Position numbers and translations under genes: made by a program. This document shows, in pieces, positions 37,015 to 46,137 of a stretch of 64,000 nt of DNA. The DNA comes from Planctomycetia bacterium (GTDB lineage: Bacteria; Planctomycetota; Planctomycetia; Pirellulales; JALHLM01): NCBI GenBank assembly GCA_034440135.1, contig JAWXBP010000317.1:1-64000 (forward strand), in the 5' to 3' direction. A model generated the notes under the pieces. That model saw only the letters and a program-made list of their open reading frames with translations, did not search any database and was not told the DNA's origin. Numbering within the stretch: position 1 is the stretch's first letter; every line of letters begins with the position of its first letter.

Positions 37015-39707
37015 ACCTCCCCATGTTATTGCTAGCGCAAACCACGCCCCGCGCGGAGTTCGAGTTCGCGCGGATTTCTACGCCCAGCGATTGGCTCTGG
37101 CCGGTGCTGGGGTTCTGCGCCGTGGCTGGCGTCGTGGCTTGGATTTATCGCCGCGACAGCGTGGAACTGCGCCCGGCTGTGGCGCGCTTGCTGGTGGCGC
37201 TCCGCCTGGCGGCGTTCCTGGGCTTGGCCATCGTCTACCTCGAACCGCAATGGCGCAACGAAGTGGAGCAGACGCACCACAGCCGCGCCGTGGTGCTGGT
37301 CGACACCAGCCAAAGCATGGCGCTCACCGACGACGGCGGCACGTCGACCGATGGCGGCGCGAGTTCGCGATTGGAACAAGTGACCGGACTGCTCGCCGGT
37401 TCGATGTTGGATAAACTGCGCGAGAAGCACGACGTGGTCGTCGCGCATTTCGATGATGAAGTGCATCAACTCGTGGTGTTGCCGCGCGCCGGATCGACGT
37501 CGTCCGCGGCCGTGACGGCCCGAACCAGTGGCATCGTCGATTCGCGCCTGCCAACAGTCTTCTACGCAACGGTCGCCGCCGCAGTGCTGGCGATCGTCGC
37601 AATTGCGTGCCGCCTGGCGTTGCCGCATTGGTCGTTGACCGTCACGTCGCTCGTCGCGATGATCGGCCTGAGCGCCGGCGTCGCGTATCTGGCGTCGCGC
37701 TCGCAGCCCATCGATTGGCTCACGCTCGCGGGGCTGGGACAAGAAATCGAAACGCCAGCGACGGAACGTTCGCCCACGGACCAAGACAAAGCAAACAAAG
37801 CGAATACCACCGATTGGCGACAAGCGCTCGCGGCAGGCGGATCGGAAACGCGATTGGGCCAATCGCTGCGGCAAGTCATCTACGACGAAGCCGGGCAACC
37901 ACTATCCGGCGTCGTGCTGATCACCGATGGGCGACAAAACGCGGGACTCGATCCCCGCGCGGCGATTGCCGCGGCGCTCGAGGCGAAGACGCCGGTGCAT
38001 GTGATCGGCGTCGGTTCCGATCGCCAGCCGGTCAACGTGCGGATCAGCGACTTCACCGCGCCGACGCGCGCCTTTCCCGGCGACAGTTACACCGCCACCG
38101 GCTTCGTGCAAGCGCACGGCCTGGCCGGACAGACGGTGACGATTGAACTGCAATCGCGACAAACGACCTCGGACCTCGCCGCGCCGGCGCCGTCGCGCAA
38201 CGAGGGGACCGAAACGGTGACGTTGCCCGCCGACGGCGAAGTGCTGCCGGTGCGGTTTCAATTGAAACCGGAAGACGTCGGCCGCCGCACGTTGCGCGTG
38301 GAAGTCAAAGCGCCGCCCGGCGACTTGAATACGGCTGACAACGCGCAAGAGGCCGAGATCGAAGTCGTCGATCGACAGACCCGCGTGTTGCTGTTTGCCG
38401 GCGGGCCGACGCGGGAATACACCTTCCTGCGTAATCAATTGAATCGCGACAAGTCGATGCAAGTCGACGTACTGCTACAGACCGCGCAGCCGGGCATTTC
38501 GCAAGACGCGCGCCGCGTGCTGGCGGATTTTCCTTCGACGCGCACTGAGATGTTCGAGTATGACGTCGTCGTGGCGTTCGATCCGAACTGGCGAGCCCTC
38601 AAGCCGGAACAAGTCGATCTGCTGGAAACCTGGGTCGCCGAACAAGCCGGCGGATTGATCGCCGTGGCGGGCCCCGTTTACACCGAAGGCTGGTCGCAAG
38701 ATCCGGCGCTCGGCAAGATCCGCGCGCTCTATCCGGTGGAAATGCAACGTCGCTACGCGGCGCTCAGCGACGCGAAGTACGGCTCGAAAGATCCTTGGCC
38801 GATTGAGTTTTCACACGAGGGCGAAGCGGCGGAGTTCCTTTGGCTGGCCGACACCGCTTCCGCGGCGCGCCAGGCTTGGAGTCAGTTCCGCGGCGTCCAC
38901 GGTTACTTCGCCGTCCGCGGCGCGAAGCCCGGGGCCACGGTCTATGGCCGCTACTCCGACCCCCGCGCGGCCTCGACCGACGGCAAGCCGGTCTATCTGG
39001 CGGATCAGTTCTACGGTTCGGGGCGCGTGTTCTACCTCGGCAGCGGCGAGATGTGGCGGCTGCGGAGCGTGGACGACGCGTACCTGGAGCGCTTTTACAC
39101 GAAACTGATTCGCCACGTCTCCCAGGGGCGCCTAGCCCGCGGTTCCAATCGCGGCGTACTGCTCGTGGAGCGCGACCGCTACCTGGTCGGCAACACCGTC
39201 GTGGTCCGCGCTCAATTGAACGATGCGCAGTTGCAGCCGCTCGCTTCGCCGGCGGTGTCGCTCGACGTCGCCGCGCCGGATGGCACGCTCCAGAACGTGC
39301 GGTTGGTCGCGGATCCCGCCCGTGTGGGAAGTTTTCAAGGACAATTCGCCGTGCGTCACGAGGGGGCGTATCGGCTGGAACTGTTGGTCCCACAGAGTCA
39401 GCAGGAACGGCTCACGCGGCGGATTCAAGTGCGTATGCCGGACTTGGAACGCGAAAGCCCGGAACGAAACGACGCGTTGCTGAGTGAAATCGCCGGCGGC
39501 ACCGGCGGCGTCTATTACGTGGGACTCGCCGCGCCGTTCAGCCGCCCGGTCGGAGAGGACCTGGCCAGCGTGTTGAAAGACAAGAGCCGCGTAGTGACCC
39601 TGCCGCTCGCGCCGCGCAAGCTGTGGGACAACCACTGGCTGCTCGGCTGGGTCGTGGGAGCGCTTTCGTTGGAATGGTTGGTACGAAGATTGTCTCGACT
39701 CGCCTAA
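37011..39707 (+). CDS. Membrane VWA / amidotransferase-like protein
   Basis: 898 aa. Hydrophobic helices at about 28-45 and 60-80 precede a VWA domain starting AVVLVDTSQSMALTDDGG, with an intact MIDAS (DTSQS). Two further helices interrupt the VWA domain at about 183-203 and 210-230, and the VWA continues with SGVVLITDGRQNAGLDPRAA. A second half has a GATase1-like region (VLLFAGGPTREYTFLRN, YDVVVAFDPNWRAL, AGGLIAVAGPVYTE) and a beta-rich end. A last helix (HWLLGWVVGALSLEWLV) anchors the C-terminus. It forms with the two upstream proteins the membrane partner set expected for MoxR. Confidence 0.87.
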   Translation: MNLPMLLLAQTTPRAEFEFARISTPSDWLWPVLGFCAVAGVVAWIYRRDSVELRPAVARLLVALRLAAFLGLAIVYLEPQWRNEVEQTHHSRAVVLVDTSQSMALTDDGGTSTDGGASSRLEQVTGLLAGSMLDKLREKHDVVVAHFDDEVHQLVVLPRAGSTSSAAVTARTSGIVDSRLPTVFYATVAAAVLAIVAIACRLALPHWSLTVTSLVAMIGLSAGVAYLASRSQPIDWLTLAGLGQEIETPATERSPTDQDKANKANTTDWRQALAAGGSETRLGQSLRQVIYDEAGQPLSGVVLITDGRQNAGLDPRAAIAAALEAKTPVHVIGVGSDRQPVNVRISDFTAPTRAFPGDSYTATGFVQAHGLAGQTVTIELQSRQTTSDLAAPAPSRNEGTETVTLPADGEVLPVRFQLKPEDVGRRTLRVEVKAPPGDLNTADNAQEAEIEVVDRQTRVLLFAGGPTREYTFLRNQLNRDKSMQVDVLLQTAQPGISQDARRVLADFPSTRTEMFEYDVVVAFDPNWRALKPEQVDLLETWVAEQAGGLIAVAGPVYTEGWSQDPALGKIRALYPVEMQRRYAALSDAKYGSKDPWPIEFSHEGEAAEFLWLADTASAARQAWSQFRGVHGYFAVRGAKPGATVYGRYSDPRAASTDGKPVYLADQFYGSGRVFYLGSGEMWRLRSVDDAYLERFYTKLIRHVSQGRLARGSNRGVLLVERDRYLVGNTVVVRAQLNDAQLQPLASPAVSLDVAAPDGTLQNVRLVADPARVGSFQGQFAVRHEGAYRLELLVPQSQQERLTRRIQVRMPDLERESPERNDALLSEIAGGTGGVYYVGLAAPFSRPVGEDLASVLKDKSRVVTLPLAPRKLWDNHWLLGWVVGALSLEWLVRRLSRLA

Positions 39708-39787
39708 GAGCCACACGAACACACAACAGATAGAGCCGGAAGCGTCAGCGCCCGGAGCGGTTCATCCCGAAACTCATTGCCCCGAAC

Positions 39788-41980
39788 ATGCCCGCACCTG
39801 CTTCACCTTTGATCGGTCCCACGCTCGGCGAGATTCTGCGCCGATTGCGGCGGAGAATCCGCGTCCAGGTGTTGCTGTATGGGTTGGCAAGTCTCGTGCT
39901 GTTGGCCGGTCTGGTGTTCTGGCTGTCGCTGGCCATCGACTGGACGTTCGAGCCGCCGCGCGAAGTGCGAATCGGCGTGATCGTCGTGGCACTCGCCGCA
40001 GGCGTCGCGGTCATCTATGCCCTTATATTGCGACGGTTATTCGTGCCGTTATCGGATGCGAACCTGGCGTTGTTGCTGGAGCGCAAGTTTCCGCAGTTCA
40101 AAGACGGCCTGATCACGGCCGTGCAATTGGCTGCGCGCCGCTCCACCGGCATGTGGCATCAGCAGATGCTGGCGGAAACGATCGGCCGGGCGCGCGAGAC
40201 GTTGCGCGCCGCCGATTTGGACGCCGTATTGAACGCCGCGCCGACCGTGCGTCGTGGCGTCTGGGCGACCGTGCTCACCGGCAGTGTGATGGTCTTCGCC
40301 GTGGCGATGCCCGATCAATTCCGCGTCTGGCTGGAGCGCTCGCTGCGACTGAGCGAGGCGCGTTGGCCCCGGTATACGTCGCTGCACGTGGTGGGCTTGG
40401 GCCCTGACAACTCCATCAAAGTGGCGCGCGGCGGCGACGTGGCGCTCGTCGTGCAGGCCGACGTTGCGAAGCAAGTGCCGCGCACGGTGGAGATCCGCTA
40501 CGAGACCGAAGACGGCGCGCGGGGCCGCGAACCGATGGATCGCGTCGGCCGCGCAATTCCCGGCCAGGATCCGTTCCAGGAGTTCGGTTACACGTTCGCC
40601 GGCGTGCTCACGTCGCGGACGTTCGACGTGCTGGGGGGCGACGACCGCATCGACGACTTGCGGATTCAAGTCGTCGATATGCCGACGCTCGAAGGCATGA
40701 CGCTGGAGTGCGACTTTCCCGATTACACAGGGCGCAGCACGCGCACGCTCGCCGCGGCGGGCGCGATCCAATTGCCGCAAGGGACCCGCGTCACGCTCGA
40801 CGCCACGGCCAGTAAGCCGCTCGAATGGGCCGAGGTGACCATCGCCTCGGGGCGCGACTCCTTGAACGCCGAGCGCGTCACGCCGGACCAGCAATCGCCG
40901 CGGAAGTTTCAAATCGCGCTCGAAGCGCTCACGTCGGACACGACGTTGTTGATTCGCCTGCGCGATACCGACGGCATCGAGAACCGCGAGCCGCTACGCG
41001 TGGCGATGACGGTCGTGCCGGACGGCCCGCCGCAGATCAACGCGCAACTCGCCGGAATCGGCACCGCTGTCACGCCCCAGGCGCAGTTGCCGATGCGCGG
41101 CGCGATCAACGACGACTACGGCGTGGCCGATGCGCGGTTCGAGTACGCCGTCGGCGACGAAGCGCCGCGCGAGCAAATAGTCTTCAAGCACGAGGCGGAC
41201 GCGGCGCAGCCCGCCGCGCAGCGCCCGTTGGACGCGGCGCTCGATTTGCGCGAACTGGGACTTGCGCCAGGACAAAAACTCGCGGTTGGGCTCCGTGCTC
41301 GGGATAACTTCGCTTTAGCGGATGCGCCGCATGACGCGACGGGCGAACGCTATGTGCTGGATATCGTGACCGCCGAAGACTTGCTTCAGTTGCTGCAGAC
41401 GCGAGAATTAGGGATGCGGCGTCGCTTTGAGACCTTGCTCGACGAGGCGACCTCGCTGCGCGACAGCTTGCCGGCATTGGCGGACGCCAAGGATCAGGCC
41501 CAGACGGCCGACGACGCCCAGGTCGGGCTGGCGCTGGCCATCCAACGGATGGTGCAGTTGAGCCGCAAGGACGCACAGGAGACGTTGGGCGTGGCGGGGG
41601 CCTTCGCCGACATGCGGGAAGAGCTGGACAATAACCGGATCGACAACAGCGAACTGAAAGACCGGCTGCAAACGCGGATCGCCGACCCGTTGCGACGCTG
41701 CGGCGAGGAGATGTTCGGGGAACTGGACCGGAGATTGGAATTGATCCGCACCGCCGCGGCGGACGACAATGCACGGCGCGAGGCGGTCGAAGGAGCGGTG
41801 CAGCAGGCCGACGCGATCCTGCTGGAAATGCAGCGGGCGCTCGACCAGATGCTGGAACTGGAAAGTTTGAACGAGGCGGTGGCCCTGCTCCGCGAAATCA
41901 TCGCGTCGCAGGACCAGGTAACCGAGTCGACCAAGCAACGCCGGACCGAAAAAGCCCGGCAGTTGCTCGAAGGGGAATAA
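39788..41980 (+). CDS. DUF4175-like membrane protein
   Basis: 730 aa. Two N-terminal helices (about 30-55 and 60-82) and one at about 158-176 are followed by beta-rich Ig-like domains (about 195-490; YETEDGARGREPMDRV, MTLECDFPDYTGRSTRTL, VVPDGPPQINAQLAGIG). Long coiled-coil helices make up the last 200 residues (MLELESLNEAVALLREI). The architecture matches DUF4175-type proteins that lie next to MoxR/VWA genes. No catalytic motif is visible. It begins 80 nt after the VWA gene and ends 19 nt before the next. Confidence 0.75.
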   Translation: MPAPASPLIGPTLGEILRRLRRRIRVQVLLYGLASLVLLAGLVFWLSLAIDWTFEPPREVRIGVIVVALAAGVAVIYALILRRLFVPLSDANLALLLERKFPQFKDGLITAVQLAARRSTGMWHQQMLAETIGRARETLRAADLDAVLNAAPTVRRGVWATVLTGSVMVFAVAMPDQFRVWLERSLRLSEARWPRYTSLHVVGLGPDNSIKVARGGDVALVVQADVAKQVPRTVEIRYETEDGARGREPMDRVGRAIPGQDPFQEFGYTFAGVLTSRTFDVLGGDDRIDDLRIQVVDMPTLEGMTLECDFPDYTGRSTRTLAAAGAIQLPQGTRVTLDATASKPLEWAEVTIASGRDSLNAERVTPDQQSPRKFQIALEALTSDTTLLIRLRDTDGIENREPLRVAMTVVPDGPPQINAQLAGIGTAVTPQAQLPMRGAINDDYGVADARFEYAVGDEAPREQIVFKHEADAAQPAAQRPLDAALDLRELGLAPGQKLAVGLRARDNFALADAPHDATGERYVLDIVTAEDLLQLLQTRELGMRRRFETLLDEATSLRDSLPALADAKDQAQTADDAQVGLALAIQRMVQLSRKDAQETLGVAGAFADMREELDNNRIDNSELKDRLQTRIADPLRRCGEEMFGELDRRLELIRTAAADDNARREAVEGAVQQADAILLEMQRALDQMLELESLNEAVALLREIIASQDQVTESTKQRRTEKARQLLEGE

Positions 41981-41999
41981 CTCTCGGGAGGACCGACTG

Positions 42000-43820
42000 A
42001 TGACCGCTCGCTATGTCGCCGTCGCCCTATTGCTCAGCGCAATCTTCATCGCGCCAGCGGGTGTCGTGTGGGCGCAAGCGCCGGCCGCGGAACCAGCCGC
42101 TCCGGCGGCCCCCGCCGCGCAGCCCGGCGCGGCCTTGCCGGATCGCCAGCAACAGGTGGCGCAGCAATTCAAGCAGCTCGAAGCGGTGCTGTTGCGGATG
42201 GCGGAATTGACCGACGATCCGCAGCGCGCGGCGCTGTTGCGCAAGGCGGTCGCGCAGAGCAAGAATCAATTGATTGGCGAACAGCTCGCCGAGATCGCAC
42301 AGTTGTTGGAGCAAGATCGCCTGGCCAACGCGCTCACGGATCAGGGCGAAGTGCGCGTCGACATGGTGAAGTTGCTGGAGTTGCTCTTAAGCGAAGACCG
42401 CGGGCAGAACCTCGACGAGGAAAAGCGCCGGTTGCAGCAGTGGATTCGCGAGATCGGCAATCTGATCAAGGACCAGCAAGGCTTGCAGGGGGAAACCGAG
42501 GGCGGTTCGGAAACGAAGGACCTCGCGGAGCGGCAAGGCAAGCTCGGCGAGAAGACCGGCCGCATGTCGGATGAAATCAAGGCAGCCGAAGACCGCGAAC
42601 GCGGTGAAGCCAACCCGAGCGCAGAGTCATCCGGCGATTCCAACAAACAGCCTGCGAATGGCGAAGCGCCCAAGCCGGAAGACAAGCCGGCGACGGACGA
42701 AGGCAAACCCGGCGACGATGCGAAACCGACAGAGCCAGCCGATGATGAAAAGCCGTCGGATGACAAACCCGCCGATGGCAAGCCGACCGATGGAAAGCCA
42801 GCGGACGGAAAGCCGAGTGATGGCAAGCCCAGCGAGGGAAAACCATCCCAGGGAGAGCCATCCGAATCGGAACCGTCCGAAGGGCAACCCTCCGAGGGGC
42901 AACCGAGCGAAGCGCCGCCGAGCCAAGGACAACGCTCGCAGGGCGAGCCCTCCGAGACGCCGCTGGGCGATCCGCAACCGGCGGAGGAGCAACCGCAGAA
43001 TCCCACGCAGCAACGGTTGAAGTCCGCACAGCAACGGATGGAAGCGGCACAGAAAAAACTAAAGGACGCGCAACGCAAAGAGGCGACCGAAGATCAGGAA
43101 GCGGCGATCCGCGAATTGCGCGAGGCCAAGGCGGAGCTGGAAAAGATTCTCCAACAACTGCGCGAAGAAGAGATGCAGCGCACGTTGGCGATGTTGGAAC
43201 AACGTTTCCGCAAGATGCTCGCGGCGCAGATCGACGTCTACGAGGCCACGCAACGGCTCGATAGCGTGCCGCTCGAACAGCGGACGCGGAACGACGAAAT
43301 CGAAGCCGGTCGCCAGAGCCGACGTGAGGCGAGCATCGCCGACGACGCCAGGCGCGCGCTGGAATTACTGAAACAGGACGGCACCGCGGTGGCGTTTCCG
43401 GAAGCGGTCGAGCAATTGATCGAAGATATGGACCAAACCACGACCTGGCTGGGCGAAGCCAAGGTCGGTGAACTGACGCAGGCCATGGAGCAGGACATCA
43501 TCGCCGCGCTCGAAGAAATGTTGGCCGCGCTCGAAAAAGCCCAGCAAGACTTGGAGCAAAAGCAACAGCAATCTGGAGAGCAGCAGCAACAGGGAGAGCC
43601 GGAGGAGCCGCCGCTGGTGGATTCTCTGGCCGAAATCAAGTTGATTCGCTCGCTGCAGATGTGGGTCAACAAGCGCACGATGTTCTACAGCAAACGCCTG
43701 GACGGCAAGCTGCCTGCGGAAGAGCAGCAGGACGTTGAAGCAGGCCTGCGGAAACTGGCGGAACGCGAGCAGCGCATTTACGAAACCACGCGCGACATCG
43801 CCCAGGAGAAAAACCAATGA
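42000..43820 (+). CDS. Exported coiled-coil protein with a GKP-type low-complexity linker
   Basis: 606 aa with signal peptide (MTARYVAVALLLSAIFIAPA then AGVVWAQ). Helical, Gln- and Glu-rich stretches (about 45-195 and 340-600) flank a linker at about 200-335 built of tetra- and pentapeptides: KPADGKPTDGKP, then KPSEGKPSQGEPSE and PSEGQPSEGQPSE. The linker is rich in Pro, Ser, Glu and Lys and should be extended and disordered. The RBS GGAGG is 8 nt before the ATG. I recognise no family. Position inside the MoxR/VWA cluster and the ATGA overlap with the next gene suggest a structural part of the same machine. Confidence 0.8.
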   Translation: MTARYVAVALLLSAIFIAPAGVVWAQAPAAEPAAPAAPAAQPGAALPDRQQQVAQQFKQLEAVLLRMAELTDDPQRAALLRKAVAQSKNQLIGEQLAEIAQLLEQDRLANALTDQGEVRVDMVKLLELLLSEDRGQNLDEEKRRLQQWIREIGNLIKDQQGLQGETEGGSETKDLAERQGKLGEKTGRMSDEIKAAEDRERGEANPSAESSGDSNKQPANGEAPKPEDKPATDEGKPGDDAKPTEPADDEKPSDDKPADGKPTDGKPADGKPSDGKPSEGKPSQGEPSESEPSEGQPSEGQPSEAPPSQGQRSQGEPSETPLGDPQPAEEQPQNPTQQRLKSAQQRMEAAQKKLKDAQRKEATEDQEAAIRELREAKAELEKILQQLREEEMQRTLAMLEQRFRKMLAAQIDVYEATQRLDSVPLEQRTRNDEIEAGRQSRREASIADDARRALELLKQDGTAVAFPEAVEQLIEDMDQTTTWLGEAKVGELTQAMEQDIIAALEEMLAALEKAQQDLEQKQQQSGEQQQQGEPEEPPLVDSLAEIKLIRSLQMWVNKRTMFYSKRLDGKLPAEEQQDVEAGLRKLAEREQRIYETTRDIAQEKNQ

Positions 43821-44869
43821 GACCGCTGGCTCTCCTCATGGTCGCGGCGGCGCTCGGCGGTACTTCCATCGCCTTGGCCGCCAATGAAACCACGACAAAG
43901 TCCTTGCGCGCGTCCACTTCGGACGAAGCGAAGGGCCAATTGTTCGCCTGGCTCGATGCGCAAAACGCGTCGCCGGAGTTGCGGCTCCAAGTGGAAACGC
44001 AATGGGCGGAGTCCGAAGCCTCGACCGGCGATTTGCTGGAGCGCGTAGCGCGCGCCATTGCGATCGTCGACGAGCGCGCTCGCCCGCTGTTGGAATCCAG
44101 CCAGGCCGCGGCGCTGCGAGCGCCGTTACCGGACATCGCCTGGCTGCAAGCGGCGGACGTGGCGCCGTTCATGAGCAACAACTTGCGTCTATGGTACGGC
44201 CGGTCGCTCGCGCAGCGCGAATATTACGACGAATCCTCGGCGCTGCTCACCGACCTGGAACCGCGCAACGTCGTCGACCCGGCCGCGCTGTTGTTCTATC
44301 AAGCGGTCGTGCATCAAAGGCTGCTCGCCAAGGACCCGGGCTTGAAAGCGATCGACGCCTTGCTGGACGATGTCGATGCCGCGCCGCGGCGATACTTGAA
44401 GCTCGCCGCGTTGCTGCGCACCGATCTCGCTGCGCTCGAAGACGAATCGCTCGAACATATTTCGCGGCGGATGGAGAACATCGAACGCCACCTTGGTTTG
44501 GGCCGGACAGACCAGAAAGTTCGCGACATCGAAGACGGCGTGATCGAGTCGCTCGACAAGATGATTAAGAAGCTCGAAGACCAAGCGAAACAAGCGGCGC
44601 AGTCCTCAGGAAAAGGCGGCCAGCAATCGGGCCGCGCGCAAGGAATTAAGCCCGGCGGTAGTCCGGCGCAACAGAGCACGCCAGCGGGCGGCCGGGGCGC
44701 CGGCGAGGTCAATCCTCGCGATCTGGGAAGCGAAGACGGCTGGGGCAACCTGCCGCCGAAGGAACGCGAAGAAGCCTTGCAACAAATCGGTCAGGATTTC
44801 CCGGCTCACTACCGCGACGTAATTGAGCAATACTTTCGCAAGCTCGCGGACGAGGGACGGGAGAACTAA
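43817..44869 (+). CDS. Exported helical protein of unknown function
   Basis: 350 aa. A signal peptide (MRPLALLMVAAALGGTSIALA) is followed by helices about 30-240, including LWYGRSLAQREYYDESSALL, which looks like a TPR-like hairpin. A Gly/Gln/Ser-rich linker (about 262-300) and a C-terminal PPKEREEALQQIGQDFPAHY helix ending YRDVIEQYFRKLA follow. That last element occurs at the C-terminus of many planctomycete proteins in this kind of cluster (recollection). The start overlaps the previous stop (ATGA). Confidence 0.78.
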   Translation: MRPLALLMVAAALGGTSIALAANETTTKSLRASTSDEAKGQLFAWLDAQNASPELRLQVETQWAESEASTGDLLERVARAIAIVDERARPLLESSQAAALRAPLPDIAWLQAADVAPFMSNNLRLWYGRSLAQREYYDESSALLTDLEPRNVVDPAALLFYQAVVHQRLLAKDPGLKAIDALLDDVDAAPRRYLKLAALLRTDLAALEDESLEHISRRMENIERHLGLGRTDQKVRDIEDGVIESLDKMIKKLEDQAKQAAQSSGKGGQQSGRAQGIKPGGSPAQQSTPAGGRGAGEVNPRDLGSEDGWGNLPPKEREEALQQIGQDFPAHYRDVIEQYFRKLADEGREN

Positions 44870-44933
44870 GCGAAGAGCCTCGGCCGCGAACTACTATTCC
44901 TTCTAGCTACGACCACGACTCCACATAATTCCC

Positions 44934-46124
44934 ATGCATAACCTGCTCGCCGTACTGCTGCTCGCCGCCGCGCCCAGCGTGGAATTGCGCACCTTGGATG
45001 GGCGGACGCTGGTGGGCGAATTGGAGAACTGCACGGCGACGAGCGTGACGATCAAGACCGCGGACGGCGTCACCGAGTTGGCCGCGGAGGAGGTCTGGGA
45101 GTTCGCGCCGACAGGCAATCGTGAGTTGCCGCGGAGCGCGCCGGAAGGCTTGGTGGTGCGCCTCACCGATGGTTCGCAGCTGGTGGCCGACAAGTTTTCC
45201 GTAAGCGAAGGCAAGGCGACGGCGCGGCTCGCCGGCGATCGAAGTGTCGACGCGCCGACCTCGGGCGTGGCGCATGTGCGTTTCGCGGTGCCGGAAGAAC
45301 TGGACGCACAATGGCAGGAAGTATTGGAGACCAAGGCGACGGGCGATCTAGTCGTGATCAAAAAAGACGGCGCGCTCGATTTTCTGGAAGGCGTGCTGGG
45401 CGATACGGATGACGACGGCGGATTCGCGTTCACGCTCAATGGCGACACGCTCGCGGTGAAGCGCTCGCGAATGGCCGGCATCGTGTACTTTCACAAAGCG
45501 ACCGATCCGCTTCCCAAGGCCGTCGCCATCGTTAGCGACGTGTTTGGCAATCAGTTTTCCGCGTCGGAAATCAAATTGGAAGCTGGCGTCCTCTGCGGTG
45601 CGACGCCGTCCGGCGCCGCTTGGTCTGTGCAATTGGAACAACTCCAGCGCGTCGATTTCTCGCAAGGGCGCGTGGCCTATCTCAGTGATTTGACGCCGGT
45701 CCGCGATACTTGGACGCCGTTCGTCAGCGGCGGGAAGCTGCCGAAGTCGGTCGCCGCGTTCTATGCCGCGAAGCGCGACCGGAGCCTCGAGGCGCAGGAT
45801 TTGCTCGTCGGTGGTCAGCGCTACGTGAAGGGATTGTCCCTGCACAGCCGAAGCGAAGTGGCGTATCGATTAGACGGACAGTACCGCCGATTCCAGGCGT
45901 TGGCCGGCATCGACGACCGCGCCGCGGGCTTGGGAGCGGTGCGTTTGGTCATTCGCGGCGACGATCGCGTATTATGGGAAGGGGAGATTGCCGGCGCCCA
46001 ACCGCCGGAAATGCTCAATTTCGCGACGGACGATGTGCGCGTGTTGAGCATTCTCGTCGACTTCGGGGCAGGCCACGAAACGGCCGACCATTTGAACCTG
46101 TGCGACGCCAAGCTAATCCGCTGA
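44934..46124 (+). CDS. NPCBM/NEW2-domain exported protein
   Basis: 396 aa. The first 15 residues (MHNLLAVLLLAAAPS) are a short export signal. Residues 15-245 are beta-rich with two SH3-like units (VELRTLDGRTLVGELEN, VVRLTDGSQLVADKFS). Residues about 255-396 match the NPCBM galactose-binding-like domain: GGQRYVKGLSLHSRSEVAYRL in shortened form, FQALAGIDDRAAGLGAVRLVI and a final HLNLCDAKLIR. NPCBM domains bind carbohydrate beside glycosidases. It is 64 nt after the previous gene and 13 nt before the protease gene. Confidence 0.83.
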   Translation: MHNLLAVLLLAAAPSVELRTLDGRTLVGELENCTATSVTIKTADGVTELAAEEVWEFAPTGNRELPRSAPEGLVVRLTDGSQLVADKFSVSEGKATARLAGDRSVDAPTSGVAHVRFAVPEELDAQWQEVLETKATGDLVVIKKDGALDFLEGVLGDTDDDGGFAFTLNGDTLAVKRSRMAGIVYFHKATDPLPKAVAIVSDVFGNQFSASEIKLEAGVLCGATPSGAAWSVQLEQLQRVDFSQGRVAYLSDLTPVRDTWTPFVSGGKLPKSVAAFYAAKRDRSLEAQDLLVGGQRYVKGLSLHSRSEVAYRLDGQYRRFQALAGIDDRAAGLGAVRLVIRGDDRVLWEGEIAGAQPPEMLNFATDDVRVLSILVDFGAGHETADHLNLCDAKLIR

Positions 46125-46137
46125 CCAGGGTGATTCG

